A program made the position numbers and the translations under genes. This document shows, in pieces, positions 26,201 to 33,960 of a DNA stretch of 64,000 nt. Position 1 is the first letter of the stretch, and each line of letters opens with the position of its first letter. The DNA lies in contig NZ_JAHCKK010000003.1 in NCBI RefSeq assembly GCF_026125825.1, positions 1 to 64,000 of the forward strand. Reading direction: 5' to 3'. Source of the stretch: Hydrogenophaga sp. GTDB taxonomy: Bacteria > Pseudomonadota > Gammaproteobacteria > Burkholderiales > Burkholderiaceae_C. The notes under the pieces were generated by a model. The model saw nothing but the letters and a program-made list of their open reading frames with translations. It did no database searches and was not told the origin of the DNA.

Positions 26201-28706
26201 GTTCGGCGGCGCCGATGTGGGCCTGCCCGGCAGCACCCTGGGCCTGATGGGCACCGACGCGTTCGGCAACGCCATCACGCGCTACACCACCACCAACGCC
26301 AGCGGCCAGTACAGCTTCACCGGTCTGGCCCCGGGCAACTACACGGTGCGGCAAACCCAGCCGCTGGGCTACACCAGCGTGGCCAACACGCCCGGCCCCG
26401 TCACCGGCGGCAGCGCCGGCACCGTGGGCCCGCTCGGCGGCGCGGTCGAGACCATCGCGCTGCGCTTCGTCGCCACCCCCGGTGCGGCGCTGCAGGTGAA
26501 CTTTGGTGAAACGCAGGGCGAAGGCGTGCGCGGCTACAAGTCGGCGCGCATCGTCTCGCCCGCCGGCGCCGTGGGCGTTTCGCCCGGTGCCGAGGTGGTC
26601 TGGCAGGTGATCTACCAAAACGACAGCGCCTACCCGGTCACGGTCGATGTGCGCGACACACTGCCCGATTTCATGACGCGCGCCGGCGCGCCCGCCATCA
26701 CCCATGGCGGTGGCAACGGCGGCGTGTTCACGCCCAACGCAGGCTTCACCGGCAGCGCGGGCGGCGACCTGCTGGGCTCGGCCAACCTGCCCGCGGGGAC
26801 CTGGGTGTCGGTCGACATCCCGGTGCTCGTCACGGCCGGCGCCACCACCACGCGCTTCAATCAGGCCACGGCCGGGCCGACCGGCATCCGCACCGATGCG
26901 GTGGACAACGGCACGCCCACCGGCGGGCCGGGGCAGCCGCCCCCGGGCGTGATCCCACCGGGCAGCGTGCCCCAGACCCCGTACCAGACCCCGGGCCTGG
27001 ACGCCACCGGCGTGCCGCTGTCCTCGCTGCCGGCCGCGCTCTCCGGCTTCGTCTGGCGCGACAACAACGGCGACCGCCGCCGCGACGGCAATGACACCGC
27101 CATCCCCGACTGGGCGGTGGAAGTGGTGGGCAGCGACGGCCAGGCCGTGGCCTGCCGCCTGGTGCCGTCCAACAGCGCGCAGGGCTGCGTGAGCATGCCC
27201 GATGGCCGCAGCCTGTTCCGCACCGGGGCCGACGGCGCCTACGGCGTGATCGGCCTGGTGCCCGGCGACTACAAGGTCTTCTTCCGCGACCCGGCCAACA
27301 ACGTCATCTACGGCACGCCGCAGAACAGCGGCGGCGACACCAACTCGCGCCTGTCGCGCGAACGCGACCACCTGGCCGTCTCGCTGCAGCCCGGCGCCAA
27401 CCTGCAGCAGCAGGACCTGCCGCTCGACCCCTCGGGCGTGGTCTACGACGCCAACACCCGCGCGCCGGTCGACGCCTCGCTGGTGCGCTTGTGCGGCCCG
27501 GCCGGCTTCAACCCGGCCACCATGCTGGTGGGCGGCGCCAGCTACGTGGCCGTGGGCCACTGCGCTCAGATGACGACCGGGCCGCAGGGCTTCTACCAGT
27601 TCCTGCTGGCCCCCGGTGCACCCACGGGCGAGTACACGCTGAGCGCCTCCGCGCCCAACTACGCGCCCACGCCGATCGCGTCCATCCCGCCAGCGCCCGG
27701 CGTGTTCGCGCCCTCCGGTGCCTCGCCCTACCTGGTGCAGGCCCAGGCCGGCCCGCCGCCCATCGGCCAGCCCACCACCTACTACCTGCGCCTGAACCTG
27801 GCGCCGGGCATGCCCGACCTGATCCACAACCACATCCCGCTGGAGCCCTTCAACGGTGCCGGCCTGTTCCTGCAGAAGCAGGTGCTGCGCGACGTGGTCG
27901 AGATCGGTGACTCGGTGCAGTACACGCTGCGCGTGCAAAGCCCCAACGGGGCGGCGAGCAACGTGGTCATCACCGACAGCCTGCCCGCCGGCCTGCGCCT
28001 GATCCCGGGCACGGTCGCGCAGGACGGCGTGGCCGTGGCCGACCCGGCCGGCTCGCCCGGCCCGGTGTTGAGCTTCGCACTCGGCCACTTCGCCGCCAAC
28101 ACGCCGGTCACCGTGACCTACCGCGTGCGCGTCGGTGTCGGCGCCCAGCAGGGCGACGGCATCAACCGCGCCCAGGCCGCCGGTGTGGTGGGTGGCGTGC
28201 CCGTCACCTCCAACCGTGCGCAAGCCCGCATCCGCATCACCGGCGGCGTCTTCTTCCAGGAAGCCTGCGTGATGGGCAAGGTGTTCATGGACTGCAACCG
28301 CAACCGCATCCAGGACGCCGAGGAAGTCGGCATCCCCGGCGTGCGCCTGTACCTGCAGGACGGCACGCACCTGGTCTCCGACAGCGAAGGCAAGTACAGC
28401 ATCTGCGGCCTGCCCGCGCGCACCTCGGTGCTGCGCGTGGACCCGACCACGCTGCCCGACGGCAGCCAGCTCGTGACCAGCAGCAACCGCAACGCGCTGG
28501 ACGCCGGCAGCCTGTTCCTCGACCTCAAGTTCGGCGAGCTGCACCGCGCCGACTTCATCGAGGGCAGCTGCTCGCCCGCCGTGCTCGAACAGGTGGAAAA
28601 CCGCCGCCGCCTCGGCCAGATCGTCGCCCCGCTGGTCGACCCACCGACACCCACCCCGCGTGTCTTCCGCTCCGGCCCGCCGGCCCGCGTGGGAGGTGCG
28701 AAATGA
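20295..28706 (+). CDS. Giant secreted repeat protein (DUF11-like and SdrD-B-like domains)
   Basis: A 2803-residue surface or secreted protein. A long Sec signal ends near GAAHAS (about residue 46). About ten DUF11-like Ig-fold repeats of roughly 130 residues fill residues 47-1380, with recurring marks VAKxF, NASTTC, LPAGxxC and YTNTxPAGA. From about 1388 come SdrD-B-like repeats starting ISGRxYxDxNxDG (near 1388, 1542, 1696, 1833, 1954, 2248, 2657), with further DUF11 units near 2180 and 2525. These folds often carry Ca-binding or isopeptide links. It ends in a basic tail without LPXTG, as expected in a Gram-negative. ATG 20295 is chosen for its ribosome site and signal peptide. Its stop overlaps the barrel gene. 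Confidence 0.88.
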   Translation: MLRFFARGQATGQGAPARLPAILRGLALGAAATVFSVGAAHASLVVSQAVSASTIAVGERTRLTITISNSDTQEDNASLTNTLPPQLRFYPAGHPGHVAPTSTCAGAAINLGAGPGGVDRLEVTGFSIPPHVGGVDGSCTISVDLTSYDGGGTWDNVINAGDLAPAAVSGATQSVAVTELRNPTVAKDLGGATLTQGLSRTATLTLSNPNSAYNIPLTSFTDNLPSNLQVTGLVSNTCGGTPGFTAGSVTLTGGAIPAGSPGTCQLRFTVLGVLPAGTASQAGANSLPAGALGNTRGLTSPAVTTPITVNSPITVAKGFSVTPLTAGADSLMTVRIGNNSAAALTNVGLSDTTAGARWPAALNNTGAIGAAQLNGCGAGATLVAGAGGQGFVLAGAEIASGGECRIQFNVTSTTTGTHTNALPGGAVSNAQGFTSPASSAPIEVRDNALTVAKSIVPNTVAPGDVALFSVAITSFSLAPQTSVNFTDTLARGHVFVDAGSGGITPVINGGCTFAAGVPMPAPLATAPGFSIHFPGAAPGGTTCVVSFTARVPANAVPGTTLTNGSFNAGNGTVSGTSGAVSLTAVNPLVVTKTFDGVTARQRFQGAPSVAQIELTNNNFSPLAGLNFTDTLPAGLRVADPANATTTCGGSVSANPGDASFSLSGGSLPARAGTSPFAPGQCSVRVNVVGGTIGVHTNSIPAYDGSNAGATVSATGTVGNVPGTTVRNLNATAATLEYLPALTVAKTFLTNPVQAGGTSRVRITLGNTGNGQLTGVRATDALAGTGLTLATPAKASTTCAGAVVLSAPDGGNTASISGATIAGGTSCDFLFDVLSTSSSPSVNTLAPGAVTADGGVANTHPTSATLNKVSSRVNLTKSFAPTSIAGPGSVSRLTIVIDNTTATALTELALADNMPPGMVVGVVPNASTTCPGGSVEAASGTRLVRLSGGTLAGNASCTVSVDITSSVVGTLNNTLPAGAITNTQGVTNTNPFTANLGALAGMGVEKHFEPSAVAAGQPARLVIQVRNSLPQALTNISATDNLPAGMVVATPANASTTCAGAVITAVGDKVSFRGAQLPMGPSVCEVRVNVVVPVAGAYVNTMPGGTVIANDGAVTNPQPGPSATLHVLQPPTVAKAFAQGTVAPGVPNRLTVTLSNPNAAQALTGVALRDALPAGLFVAQVPNASTTCAGGTVSAVASADSAQIAGATVPAGGSCSFAFDTVSNVPGLYTNTIPAGAITSNEGVSNPDPASAPVRVLEPPTVVKAFVPPSISPNGVSRLTITLGNANPAAQTLAQALDDMLPAGVLVAPTPAIGGTCSTGSVTAAAGTALVRYASGASIPPGGCTISVDVTAAVAGTYPNRILAGALRTDAGSNPTPAEAPLVVSPLGSISGRIYLDANNDGAFTAGEAPLAGQAVSLLRASDGQVLQKTTTDAGGFYVFSGLADSATLGSAYTVRYLRSGSDSVGGSALAPSNALNASSRSYQARVTGATAAEASLVGGTGQVATPSVDAANAVSLRSGIRLDAAGGNVASSVGNHFGELRASEIAGQVYRDDNHNGVRNGTEPGLAGVQITLVGVDDRGNPVSLSTTTDANGLYRFADLRPSCSPLAAPACPGYVVTQGAQPAGTVNGIPSAGTVNDLGSGGATGTAGTASNNAPAIAHGAPAYSIPAGTSRIAGIVLPPNARSAGNNFGEIGNDRSISGRVFTDANGDGVFNGGDAGVGSGASGANNQPQTLTLTGNDLGGNPVSITTTTDASGQYSFTGVPPGTSYTVTCTSCAPPAGFINSTTPLAWPGSTGGAAGGTQAVPAITGIDLSGVKTASMDNHFTKTLPGSQISGVVYFDPDNSGGVFTPDDQPVPGRTLELRDQASNSLIATTTTDASGAYSFVGLPVGNYRVLMPALPAGTTHGITSAGTLAGAPNGTPSAPGASPASIASITVAANQSTANHNFPLVANIQVAGRVYEDRDFDGQFGGADVGLPGSTLGLMGTDAFGNAITRYTTTNASGQYSFTGLAPGNYTVRQTQPLGYTSVANTPGPVTGGSAGTVGPLGGAVETIALRFVATPGAALQVNFGETQGEGVRGYKSARIVSPAGAVGVSPGAEVVWQVIYQNDSAYPVTVDVRDTLPDFMTRAGAPAITHGGGNGGVFTPNAGFTGSAGGDLLGSANLPAGTWVSVDIPVLVTAGATTTRFNQATAGPTGIRTDAVDNGTPTGGPGQPPPGVIPPGSVPQTPYQTPGLDATGVPLSSLPAALSGFVWRDNNGDRRRDGNDTAIPDWAVEVVGSDGQAVACRLVPSNSAQGCVSMPDGRSLFRTGADGAYGVIGLVPGDYKVFFRDPANNVIYGTPQNSGGDTNSRLSRERDHLAVSLQPGANLQQQDLPLDPSGVVYDANTRAPVDASLVRLCGPAGFNPATMLVGGASYVAVGHCAQMTTGPQGFYQFLLAPGAPTGEYTLSASAPNYAPTPIASIPPAPGVFAPSGASPYLVQAQAGPPPIGQPTTYYLRLNLAPGMPDLIHNHIPLEPFNGAGLFLQKQVLRDVVEIGDSVQYTLRVQSPNGAASNVVITDSLPAGLRLIPGTVAQDGVAVADPAGSPGPVLSFALGHFAANTPVTVTYRVRVGVGAQQGDGINRAQAAGVVGGVPVTSNRAQARIRITGGVFFQEACVMGKVFMDCNRNRIQDAEEVGIPGVRLYLQDGTHLVSDSEGKYSICGLPARTSVLRVDPTTLPDGSQLVTSSNRNALDAGSLFLDLKFGELHRADFIEGSCSPAVLEQVENRRRLGQIVAPLVDPPTPTPRVFRSGPPARVGGAK
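20440..24445 (+). repeat. Tandem repeats of about 390 bases inside the giant gene
   Basis: The Asn-Ala-(Ser/Thr)-Thr-Thr-Cys motif and its DNA recur near 22218, 22671 (Lys-Ala variant), 23064, 23448 and 23838, spaced by about 453, 393, 384 and 390 bases. Earlier units are more diverged. The unit corresponds to one DUF11-like domain, and the units most alike lie in the middle and end of the array. Confidence 0.7.
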
Positions 28707-31700
28707 AGGCCCGTCTTGCCATGCTGCCCCTGCGATCCGCTCTGACCTCGGCCGTGCTGCTCCTGCCCCTGGGCCTGGTGCTCGCGCAGACCGCCGCACC
28801 CCAGGCCTCGCGCTTCACGCCCCTGGCCCCGGGCAACGATCCGGCCCGAGGCCCTGGTGAAACCGCGCTGCCCGCGCCCACCACCTCGCTGCCGCTGGCC
28901 GCCAACTGGCGCGCCACCAGCCTGGCCGACCACGGCCAGCTGGTGCTCGAAGCCGCGCAGGACCAGGTCAGTGCCGACGGCCGCTCGGTGGTGCGGCTCA
29001 CCCTGCGCCTGTTCGACCGCGACGGCCAGAAGGTGACCGCACCCACCGACGTGACCGTGGCCACCACCCGGGGCCGCGTGCGCCTGCCCAACGCCGCCGT
29101 GGACGAGCCGCCGCGCCAGAACCTGCGCCTTTCGGTGCGCGGCGGCCAAGCCGTGGTCGAGCTCGTCGCCTCGCACGAACCGGGCGATGCCGACCTGCAG
29201 GTGCAGTCCGGCAACGTGGTGGTGCAAGGGCGCGTGGCCATGGTGACCGAGCGCCGGCCCATGATCGCCGTCGGCGTCATCGAAGGCACGCTCGACCTCA
29301 GCCGCCTCCAGGCCTCGCAGGTCAGCCCCGCGCGCGAGAACGACGGCTTCGAGCTGGAGATCCAGCGCCATGCCAATGGGTTCGACAACGGCAAGGGCTC
29401 GCTGGGCGCGCGCACCGCGTTCTTCCTCAAGGGCGTGGTCAAGGGCGAGACCCTGCTCACCCTGGCCTACGACTCCGAGAAGGAAAGCCGGGGCCGGCTG
29501 TTCCGCGACATCCAGCCCGACCAGTACTACCCGATCTACGGCGACTCCTCGCTGCGCGGCTTCGACGCGCAATCGCGCCAGCGCCTGTACGTGCGGGTCG
29601 ACCAGGGCCGCTCCTTTGTGCTGTTCGGTGACTTCAACACCGGCACCGGCGGTCCCGCGCGCGAGCTCAGCCGCCTGAACCGCTCGGTCTCGGGCCTGCA
29701 GCTGCACCACGAGGGCGACACCTTCGAGGCCAATGCCTGGGTGGTGCGCGACAACGTCGCCCAGGTGGTGGACGAACAGCCCGCGCGCGGCGTCTCCGGC
29801 CCGTACCGGCTCTCCAGCAGCGAGGGCATCTCGGGTTCCGAGAAGGTCGAGATCCTCACCCGCGACCGCAACCAGCCCTCCATCATCCTGCGCGCCGAGC
29901 CCATGGTGCGCTTCGTGGACTACGAATTCGAGCCCTTCGCCGGCAGCGTCGTGTTCCGCGCGCCCGTGCCCTCGGTGGACGCGAACCTCAACCCGATGTC
30001 GGTGCGCATCACCTACGAGGTGGAGCAGGGCGGGCCCAAGTACTGGCTCGGCGGCGTGGACGGTTCGTGGCGCATCACGCCTGCGCTCGAAATCGGCGCC
30101 AGCCACGTGGCATCGCAGGACCCGTCCGACCCCTACACGCTCAGCGGCGTGAACGCCACGCTGCGCCTGGGCGAGCAGAGCTGGGCGCTGGTGGAACTGG
30201 CGCGCTCCGACCGCGAGGCCCTGGGCGAGCGGGGCAAGGGCGACGGCGCGCGCATGGAAGTGCGCCACCAGGGCGAGCGGCTCGACGCCCGCCTGTGGGC
30301 CGGCGAGACCGACCGCGGATTTCACAACCTTTCGTCCTCCTACAACGGCGGGCGCGCCGAAGCCGGTGCGGTGGCCACCTACCGGATCGACGAAGACTGG
30401 TCGCTGCGCGTGGACGCCATGCGCTCCGAAGACAAGGCGGTGCAAGCGGTGCGCGAGACGGCCTACGCCGGCGTGCAGTACCGCCTCACGCCCAAGTGGA
30501 CCGTGGGCGTGGGCCTGCGCCACGGCCGCGACGAAGGCGGCGTGCCCAACGCGGCCTCGGCCTGGGGCGTGAACATCCCGCAGACCTCCGGCTTCACACC
30601 GTTCCAGATCAACGCACCGCTGTTCTCGGCCGCGCCGGGCCAGACGCGCAGCTTCACCGCGCTCTCGCTGAGCGCGCAGGGCCAGCTCAGCGACCGCCTG
30701 AGCGTGCTCGGCGAGTTCGAGCAGGACGTGGAGAACGCGCGCGGCCAGCGCATCACGCTCGGCGCCGACTACCGGCTGAGCGAGCAGTTCCGCGCCTACG
30801 GGCGGGCCGAAGTGTCCAAGGGGCTGGGCGGCGTCAATGGCCTGGCCACCGATGGGCGCGAGACCGCGCTGGTGGCGGGCCTGTCCAGCGAGACCTTCCG
30901 CGACGGCGAGGTCTTCAACGAGTACCGCCTGCGCGACGCGATCTCGGGCGAGGACGCGGTCAACGCCATCGGCCTGCGCCAGACCTTCCGCGTGGCCGAG
31001 GGCGTGCGCTACAGCGCCAGCGTCGAACACCAGAAAGCGATCGCGGGCGATGCCTCGTCCGCCACCGCGCTCACCGGCGGCATCGACCTGGCCTACGACC
31101 CGACCTGGCGCGCCACCGGCCGCCTGGAATGGCGCCGCGACCGCAACCACGACGCCTGGCTCTCCACGCTGGGCACCACCGTGAAGATCGACCGCGACTG
31201 GTCCTTGCTCGCGCGCAACACGCTCTCGCTGCAGAACGCGCGCCACGCGGGCGCCTACGACCAGTGGCAGGACCGCTTCCAGGTGGGCGCGGCCTACCGC
31301 CAGACCGACCTCAACCGCGTCAACGCGCTCGGCCTGTACGAGCTGCGCGCCGAGAACGATCAGAACCCCGGCGTGGAATACCGCCGCACCTCGCACGCGG
31401 TATCGCTGCACGCCGACTACCACCCCAGCCGGCCCTGGTGGCTCACCGCTCGCCTGGCGGGCAAGCGCGTGTCCGAGCGGTTCCTGGGCGGCATGCGCGC
31501 CAACTACACCGCCTGGCTGGCCGGTGGCCGCATCACCTGGGACCTGTCCGAGCGCTGGGACGTGGGCCTGCAGCACTACCTCATGTGGAGCCCGCAAGGC
31601 AACACGCGGCAGGACGCCTTCGGTGTCGAAGCGGGCTACCTCGTGAAGGCCAACCTCTGGCTGTCCTTCGGCGTGAACCTGCGGGGCTTCCGCGACGATG

Positions 31701-31837
31701 AGCTGACCGGCGCGGCCTACACCCGCAAGGGCGTTTACCTGCGGTTGCGCTTCAAGTTCGACGAAACCCTGTTCCGGGGCAGCGATCCCGCCACCAACCG
31801 CGCCCTGAGCCCGCTGGCTTCGGCGGCCCGTCCCTGA
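28703..31837 (+). CDS. Large predicted outer-membrane beta-barrel with N-terminal Ig-like domain
   Basis: A 1044-residue protein with a signal peptide ending near LVLAQTA (about residue 30). Residues 75-130 resemble an invasin-type Ig domain (SADGRSVVRLTLRLFDRDG...VATTRGRVRLP). From about 235 it is a long run of amphipathic strands and Gly/Tyr/Asp turns ending in a terminal aromatic strand (GVYLRLRFKFDETLF), followed by a 20-residue tail. This suggests an outer-membrane barrel that could export or anchor the giant protein. The ATG overlaps the upstream TGA (28703-28706). It lacks TonB-box, POTRA and FhaC signatures that I can see, so it is not a standard two-partner or autotransporter protein. 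Confidence 0.75.
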   Translation: MKARLAMLPLRSALTSAVLLLPLGLVLAQTAAPQASRFTPLAPGNDPARGPGETALPAPTTSLPLAANWRATSLADHGQLVLEAAQDQVSADGRSVVRLTLRLFDRDGQKVTAPTDVTVATTRGRVRLPNAAVDEPPRQNLRLSVRGGQAVVELVASHEPGDADLQVQSGNVVVQGRVAMVTERRPMIAVGVIEGTLDLSRLQASQVSPARENDGFELEIQRHANGFDNGKGSLGARTAFFLKGVVKGETLLTLAYDSEKESRGRLFRDIQPDQYYPIYGDSSLRGFDAQSRQRLYVRVDQGRSFVLFGDFNTGTGGPARELSRLNRSVSGLQLHHEGDTFEANAWVVRDNVAQVVDEQPARGVSGPYRLSSSEGISGSEKVEILTRDRNQPSIILRAEPMVRFVDYEFEPFAGSVVFRAPVPSVDANLNPMSVRITYEVEQGGPKYWLGGVDGSWRITPALEIGASHVASQDPSDPYTLSGVNATLRLGEQSWALVELARSDREALGERGKGDGARMEVRHQGERLDARLWAGETDRGFHNLSSSYNGGRAEAGAVATYRIDEDWSLRVDAMRSEDKAVQAVRETAYAGVQYRLTPKWTVGVGLRHGRDEGGVPNAASAWGVNIPQTSGFTPFQINAPLFSAAPGQTRSFTALSLSAQGQLSDRLSVLGEFEQDVENARGQRITLGADYRLSEQFRAYGRAEVSKGLGGVNGLATDGRETALVAGLSSETFRDGEVFNEYRLRDAISGEDAVNAIGLRQTFRVAEGVRYSASVEHQKAIAGDASSATALTGGIDLAYDPTWRATGRLEWRRDRNHDAWLSTLGTTVKIDRDWSLLARNTLSLQNARHAGAYDQWQDRFQVGAAYRQTDLNRVNALGLYELRAENDQNPGVEYRRTSHAVSLHADYHPSRPWWLTARLAGKRVSERFLGGMRANYTAWLAGGRITWDLSERWDVGLQHYLMWSPQGNTRQDAFGVEAGYLVKANLWLSFGVNLRGFRDDELTGAAYTRKGVYLRLRFKFDETLFRGSDPATNRALSPLASAARP

Positions 31838-31857
31838 TCTGTTGAGAGGCCCATGCC

Positions 31858-32916
31858 ATGACATCCCATCGCTTTCTTCTTTCCCTGCTGGCACTGGCGG
31901 CCCTGAGCGGCTGTGCCGTGACCGACCCGCGCGCCACCGACCGCGCCCCCGGCGCCGTGCCGCCCTTTGCCCAGGCCACGCGCTTCACCGACGAGGCGCA
32001 ACGGGCCGACCACCGCGCGCTGCAGTCGGTGCAGGACCGCCTGGCCGCCTTGCAGAAAGACGGCCGCGTGCCGCAGACCAGCGGCCCCTGGGCCAAGGCG
32101 CAATGCTGGCTCGACATGGCGCGCCAGAACTACCACGAGAACGACCGCGGCCCCGTCATCGGCGAGGCGCTGGCCGAGTCGGTCAGGCTGGTCGAGGCGC
32201 TGGAGCAAGGCGCCAGCCCCGAGCAGCGCACGCCCCTGATCGGGGGCAGCGTGCGCCTGCGTGAAGACCTGTGGGCGCGCGCCGAACGCGGCCGCAGCGG
32301 GCCCGGTGCGGCCTGCGTGGCCGCGCAGGCCGCCTGCCTGGAGGTGCAGCTGGTCTGGATGGGCCACGAGTACGCCGAAGGCGGCTGGCGCCACGCCAAC
32401 CCCTACATCGGCATGGCCGAGACCATGGCCGCGCGCATGGAAGCCGGGCAGGCCGCCTGCGCCACGCCGGCCGTGGCCGCCGCGCCGGCGCCCACGCCGG
32501 CGGTGGTCGAGCGCGTCATCGAGCGCCTGGTGCTCGCCACCGACGCGGTGTTCGAGTTCGACCGCGCGGGCCTCAACGACATCGGCGCGGCCGGCCGTGC
32601 GCGGCTGGACCGGCTGGCCGATCGCGCCAAGGGCCTGCAAGGCATCGAGCGCATCGTGCTGGTCGGCCACACCGACCGCCTGGGCAGCGACGCGCACAAC
32701 CAGCCGCTCTCGCTGCAACGCGCCACCGCCGTGCGCGACCACCTGGTCGCGCGGGGCATGGACGCCGCACTGTTCGTGGTCGAAGGCCGCGGCAGCGCCG
32801 AGCCGGTGAAGACCTGCAGCGACGAATGGCCGCGCAGCGCGCTCATCGCCTGCCTGCGCGACAACCGCCGCGTGGAGGTGGAGATCCGGGGCCGGGTGGT
32901 GAACCCGGCACGTTGA
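31858..32916 (+). CDS. OmpA-like peptidoglycan-binding lipoprotein
   Basis: A 352-residue lipoprotein: lipobox LSGC at about residue 20, an N-terminal helical domain of about 180 residues with no known family, and a C-terminal OmpA domain (about 225-350). The OmpA part carries FEFDRAGL, VGHTDRLGSDAHNQPLSLQRATAVRDHL and LRDNRRVEVEI, which include the Asp and Arg that hold diaminopimelate. It should tie an outer-membrane partner to the cell wall. It follows the barrel gene by 20 bases with a GAGAGG ribosome site and completes the three-gene surface operon. Confidence 0.9.
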   Translation: MTSHRFLLSLLALAALSGCAVTDPRATDRAPGAVPPFAQATRFTDEAQRADHRALQSVQDRLAALQKDGRVPQTSGPWAKAQCWLDMARQNYHENDRGPVIGEALAESVRLVEALEQGASPEQRTPLIGGSVRLREDLWARAERGRSGPGAACVAAQAACLEVQLVWMGHEYAEGGWRHANPYIGMAETMAARMEAGQAACATPAVAAAPAPTPAVVERVIERLVLATDAVFEFDRAGLNDIGAAGRARLDRLADRAKGLQGIERIVLVGHTDRLGSDAHNQPLSLQRATAVRDHLVARGMDAALFVVEGRGSAEPVKTCSDEWPRSALIACLRDNRRVEVEIRGRVVNPAR

Positions 32917-32919
32917 GGC

Positions 32920-33843
32920 TCAGGGCATCTTCTTGCGGATGGTGGCCTCCAGGGCCTGCAGCTCCAGCGTGGCTTCGCGCACCACTTGGCTGCCCCAGGC
33001 GTCCTGCATCTGGCGCTCGTTGCGCACCATCACCAGCCGGCTCGGCCGGCTCGGGCCCTTGAGGCGGCGCAGCACCACCTCGCGCGGCGCCATCAGCGTG
33101 CACGACGCGGGCACGATGGCCACGCCCAGGCCGCTGGCCACCATCGACAGCACGCTCACGAACTGTCCCGCCGTGTGACGAAGGTCGGGCGTGAAGCCGG
33201 CTTCCTCGCACAGCGCGGCGGTCTGGTCGAAGTAATCGCTCTCGGCATGGCGCGAGAAGCTCACGAAAGGTGCCTGCGCCACCGACTTGAGCGACAGCGG
33301 TCCGCGTGTGGCGGCCAGCGGGTGATCGGTCGCCAGGGCCAGGCAATAGGGGTCGTCGATGCTGGCCACGGCCTCGGGCGGGGCGCTGCTGGTGCCCGGG
33401 CGGATGAAGCCCAGGTCGACCTCCGCGTTGCGCAGCGCCTGCAACTGGCGCGCCGACGGGATCAGCTCGTGCGCCTCCACGCTGACCTGAAGGCCGGCGC
33501 GCGCCAGCCGCTTGAGCAGGCCGGGCAGCACGGTCTGCGTGGCCGAGGGCATGAGGCCCACGCGCAGCACGCTGCGCTGGCCGGCCTGCCGCTCGCGTGC
33601 CCGCGTGGTGGCCTGCTGCGCGCGGGCCAGGATGGCGCGCGCATCGACCAGGAAGGACTCGCCCGCCGGCGTGAGGCGCACACCGCGCGGCAGCCGCACC
33701 AGCAGGGCCGCGCCCACTTCGTCTTCCAGCTGCCGGATCTGGGCCGACAGCGGCGGCTGCGCCATGTACAGCTTGCTCGCGGCGCGGCTCACGCTGCCGA
33801 GATCGGCCACGGCGACGAAATAGCGCAGGTGTCTGAGTTCCAT
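32920..33843 (-). CDS. LysR-family regulator of the adjacent dehydrogenase operon
   Basis: A 307-residue LysR regulator starting MELRHLRYFVAVADLGSVSRAASKLYMAQPPLSAQIRQLEDEVG, a classic HTH resembling aromatic-acid and tricarboxylate-type regulators (CatR/TtuA group). Residues 90-300 form the effector domain. It is convergent with the OmpA gene (3-base gap) and divergent from an alcohol dehydrogenase. A perfect T-N11-A box lies in the shared promoter. Start 33843 is clear from the HTH. Confidence 0.92.
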   Translation of the reverse strand: MELRHLRYFVAVADLGSVSRAASKLYMAQPPLSAQIRQLEDEVGAALLVRLPRGVRLTPAGESFLVDARAILARAQQATTRARERQAGQRSVLRVGLMPSATQTVLPGLLKRLARAGLQVSVEAHELIPSARQLQALRNAEVDLGFIRPGTSSAPPEAVASIDDPYCLALATDHPLAATRGPLSLKSVAQAPFVSFSRHAESDYFDQTAALCEEAGFTPDLRHTAGQFVSVLSMVASGLGVAIVPASCTLMAPREVVLRRLKGPSRPSRLVMVRNERQMQDAWGSQVVREATLELQALEATIRKKMP

Positions 33844-33878
33844 GGTCAGGCTCCAGCCGGTGGGGGCATATCCATTGA

Positions 33879-33893
33879 GTATGCCTTGCATAC
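33879..33893. promoter_or_regulatory. LysR box (T-N11-A) between regulator and dehydrogenase
   Basis: GTATGC-CTT-GCATAC is a perfect inverted repeat containing the T-N11-A spacing (T33880 to A33892) expected for LysR proteins. It lies 36 bases upstream of the regulator start and 68 upstream of the dehydrogenase. Confidence 0.6.
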
Positions 33894-33960
33894 AAAATGA
33901 GTATTTGACGTATGGATGCAGGCCGCCGAGACTGCGGGCCTTACCCGCCGAGTGCCGCCC

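Noticed and set aside
20280-28799. A 2839-codon open frame on the minus strand, fully opposite the giant surface gene
   Set aside because: It mirrors the sense gene because of very high third-position GC. Its translation is His/Arg/Gly/Ala-rich without domains or a signal peptide, and it has no promoter of its own.
28118-31894. A 1258-codon minus-strand frame opposite the barrel gene
   Set aside because: Same high-GC antisense effect; low-complexity composition and no recognisable fold.
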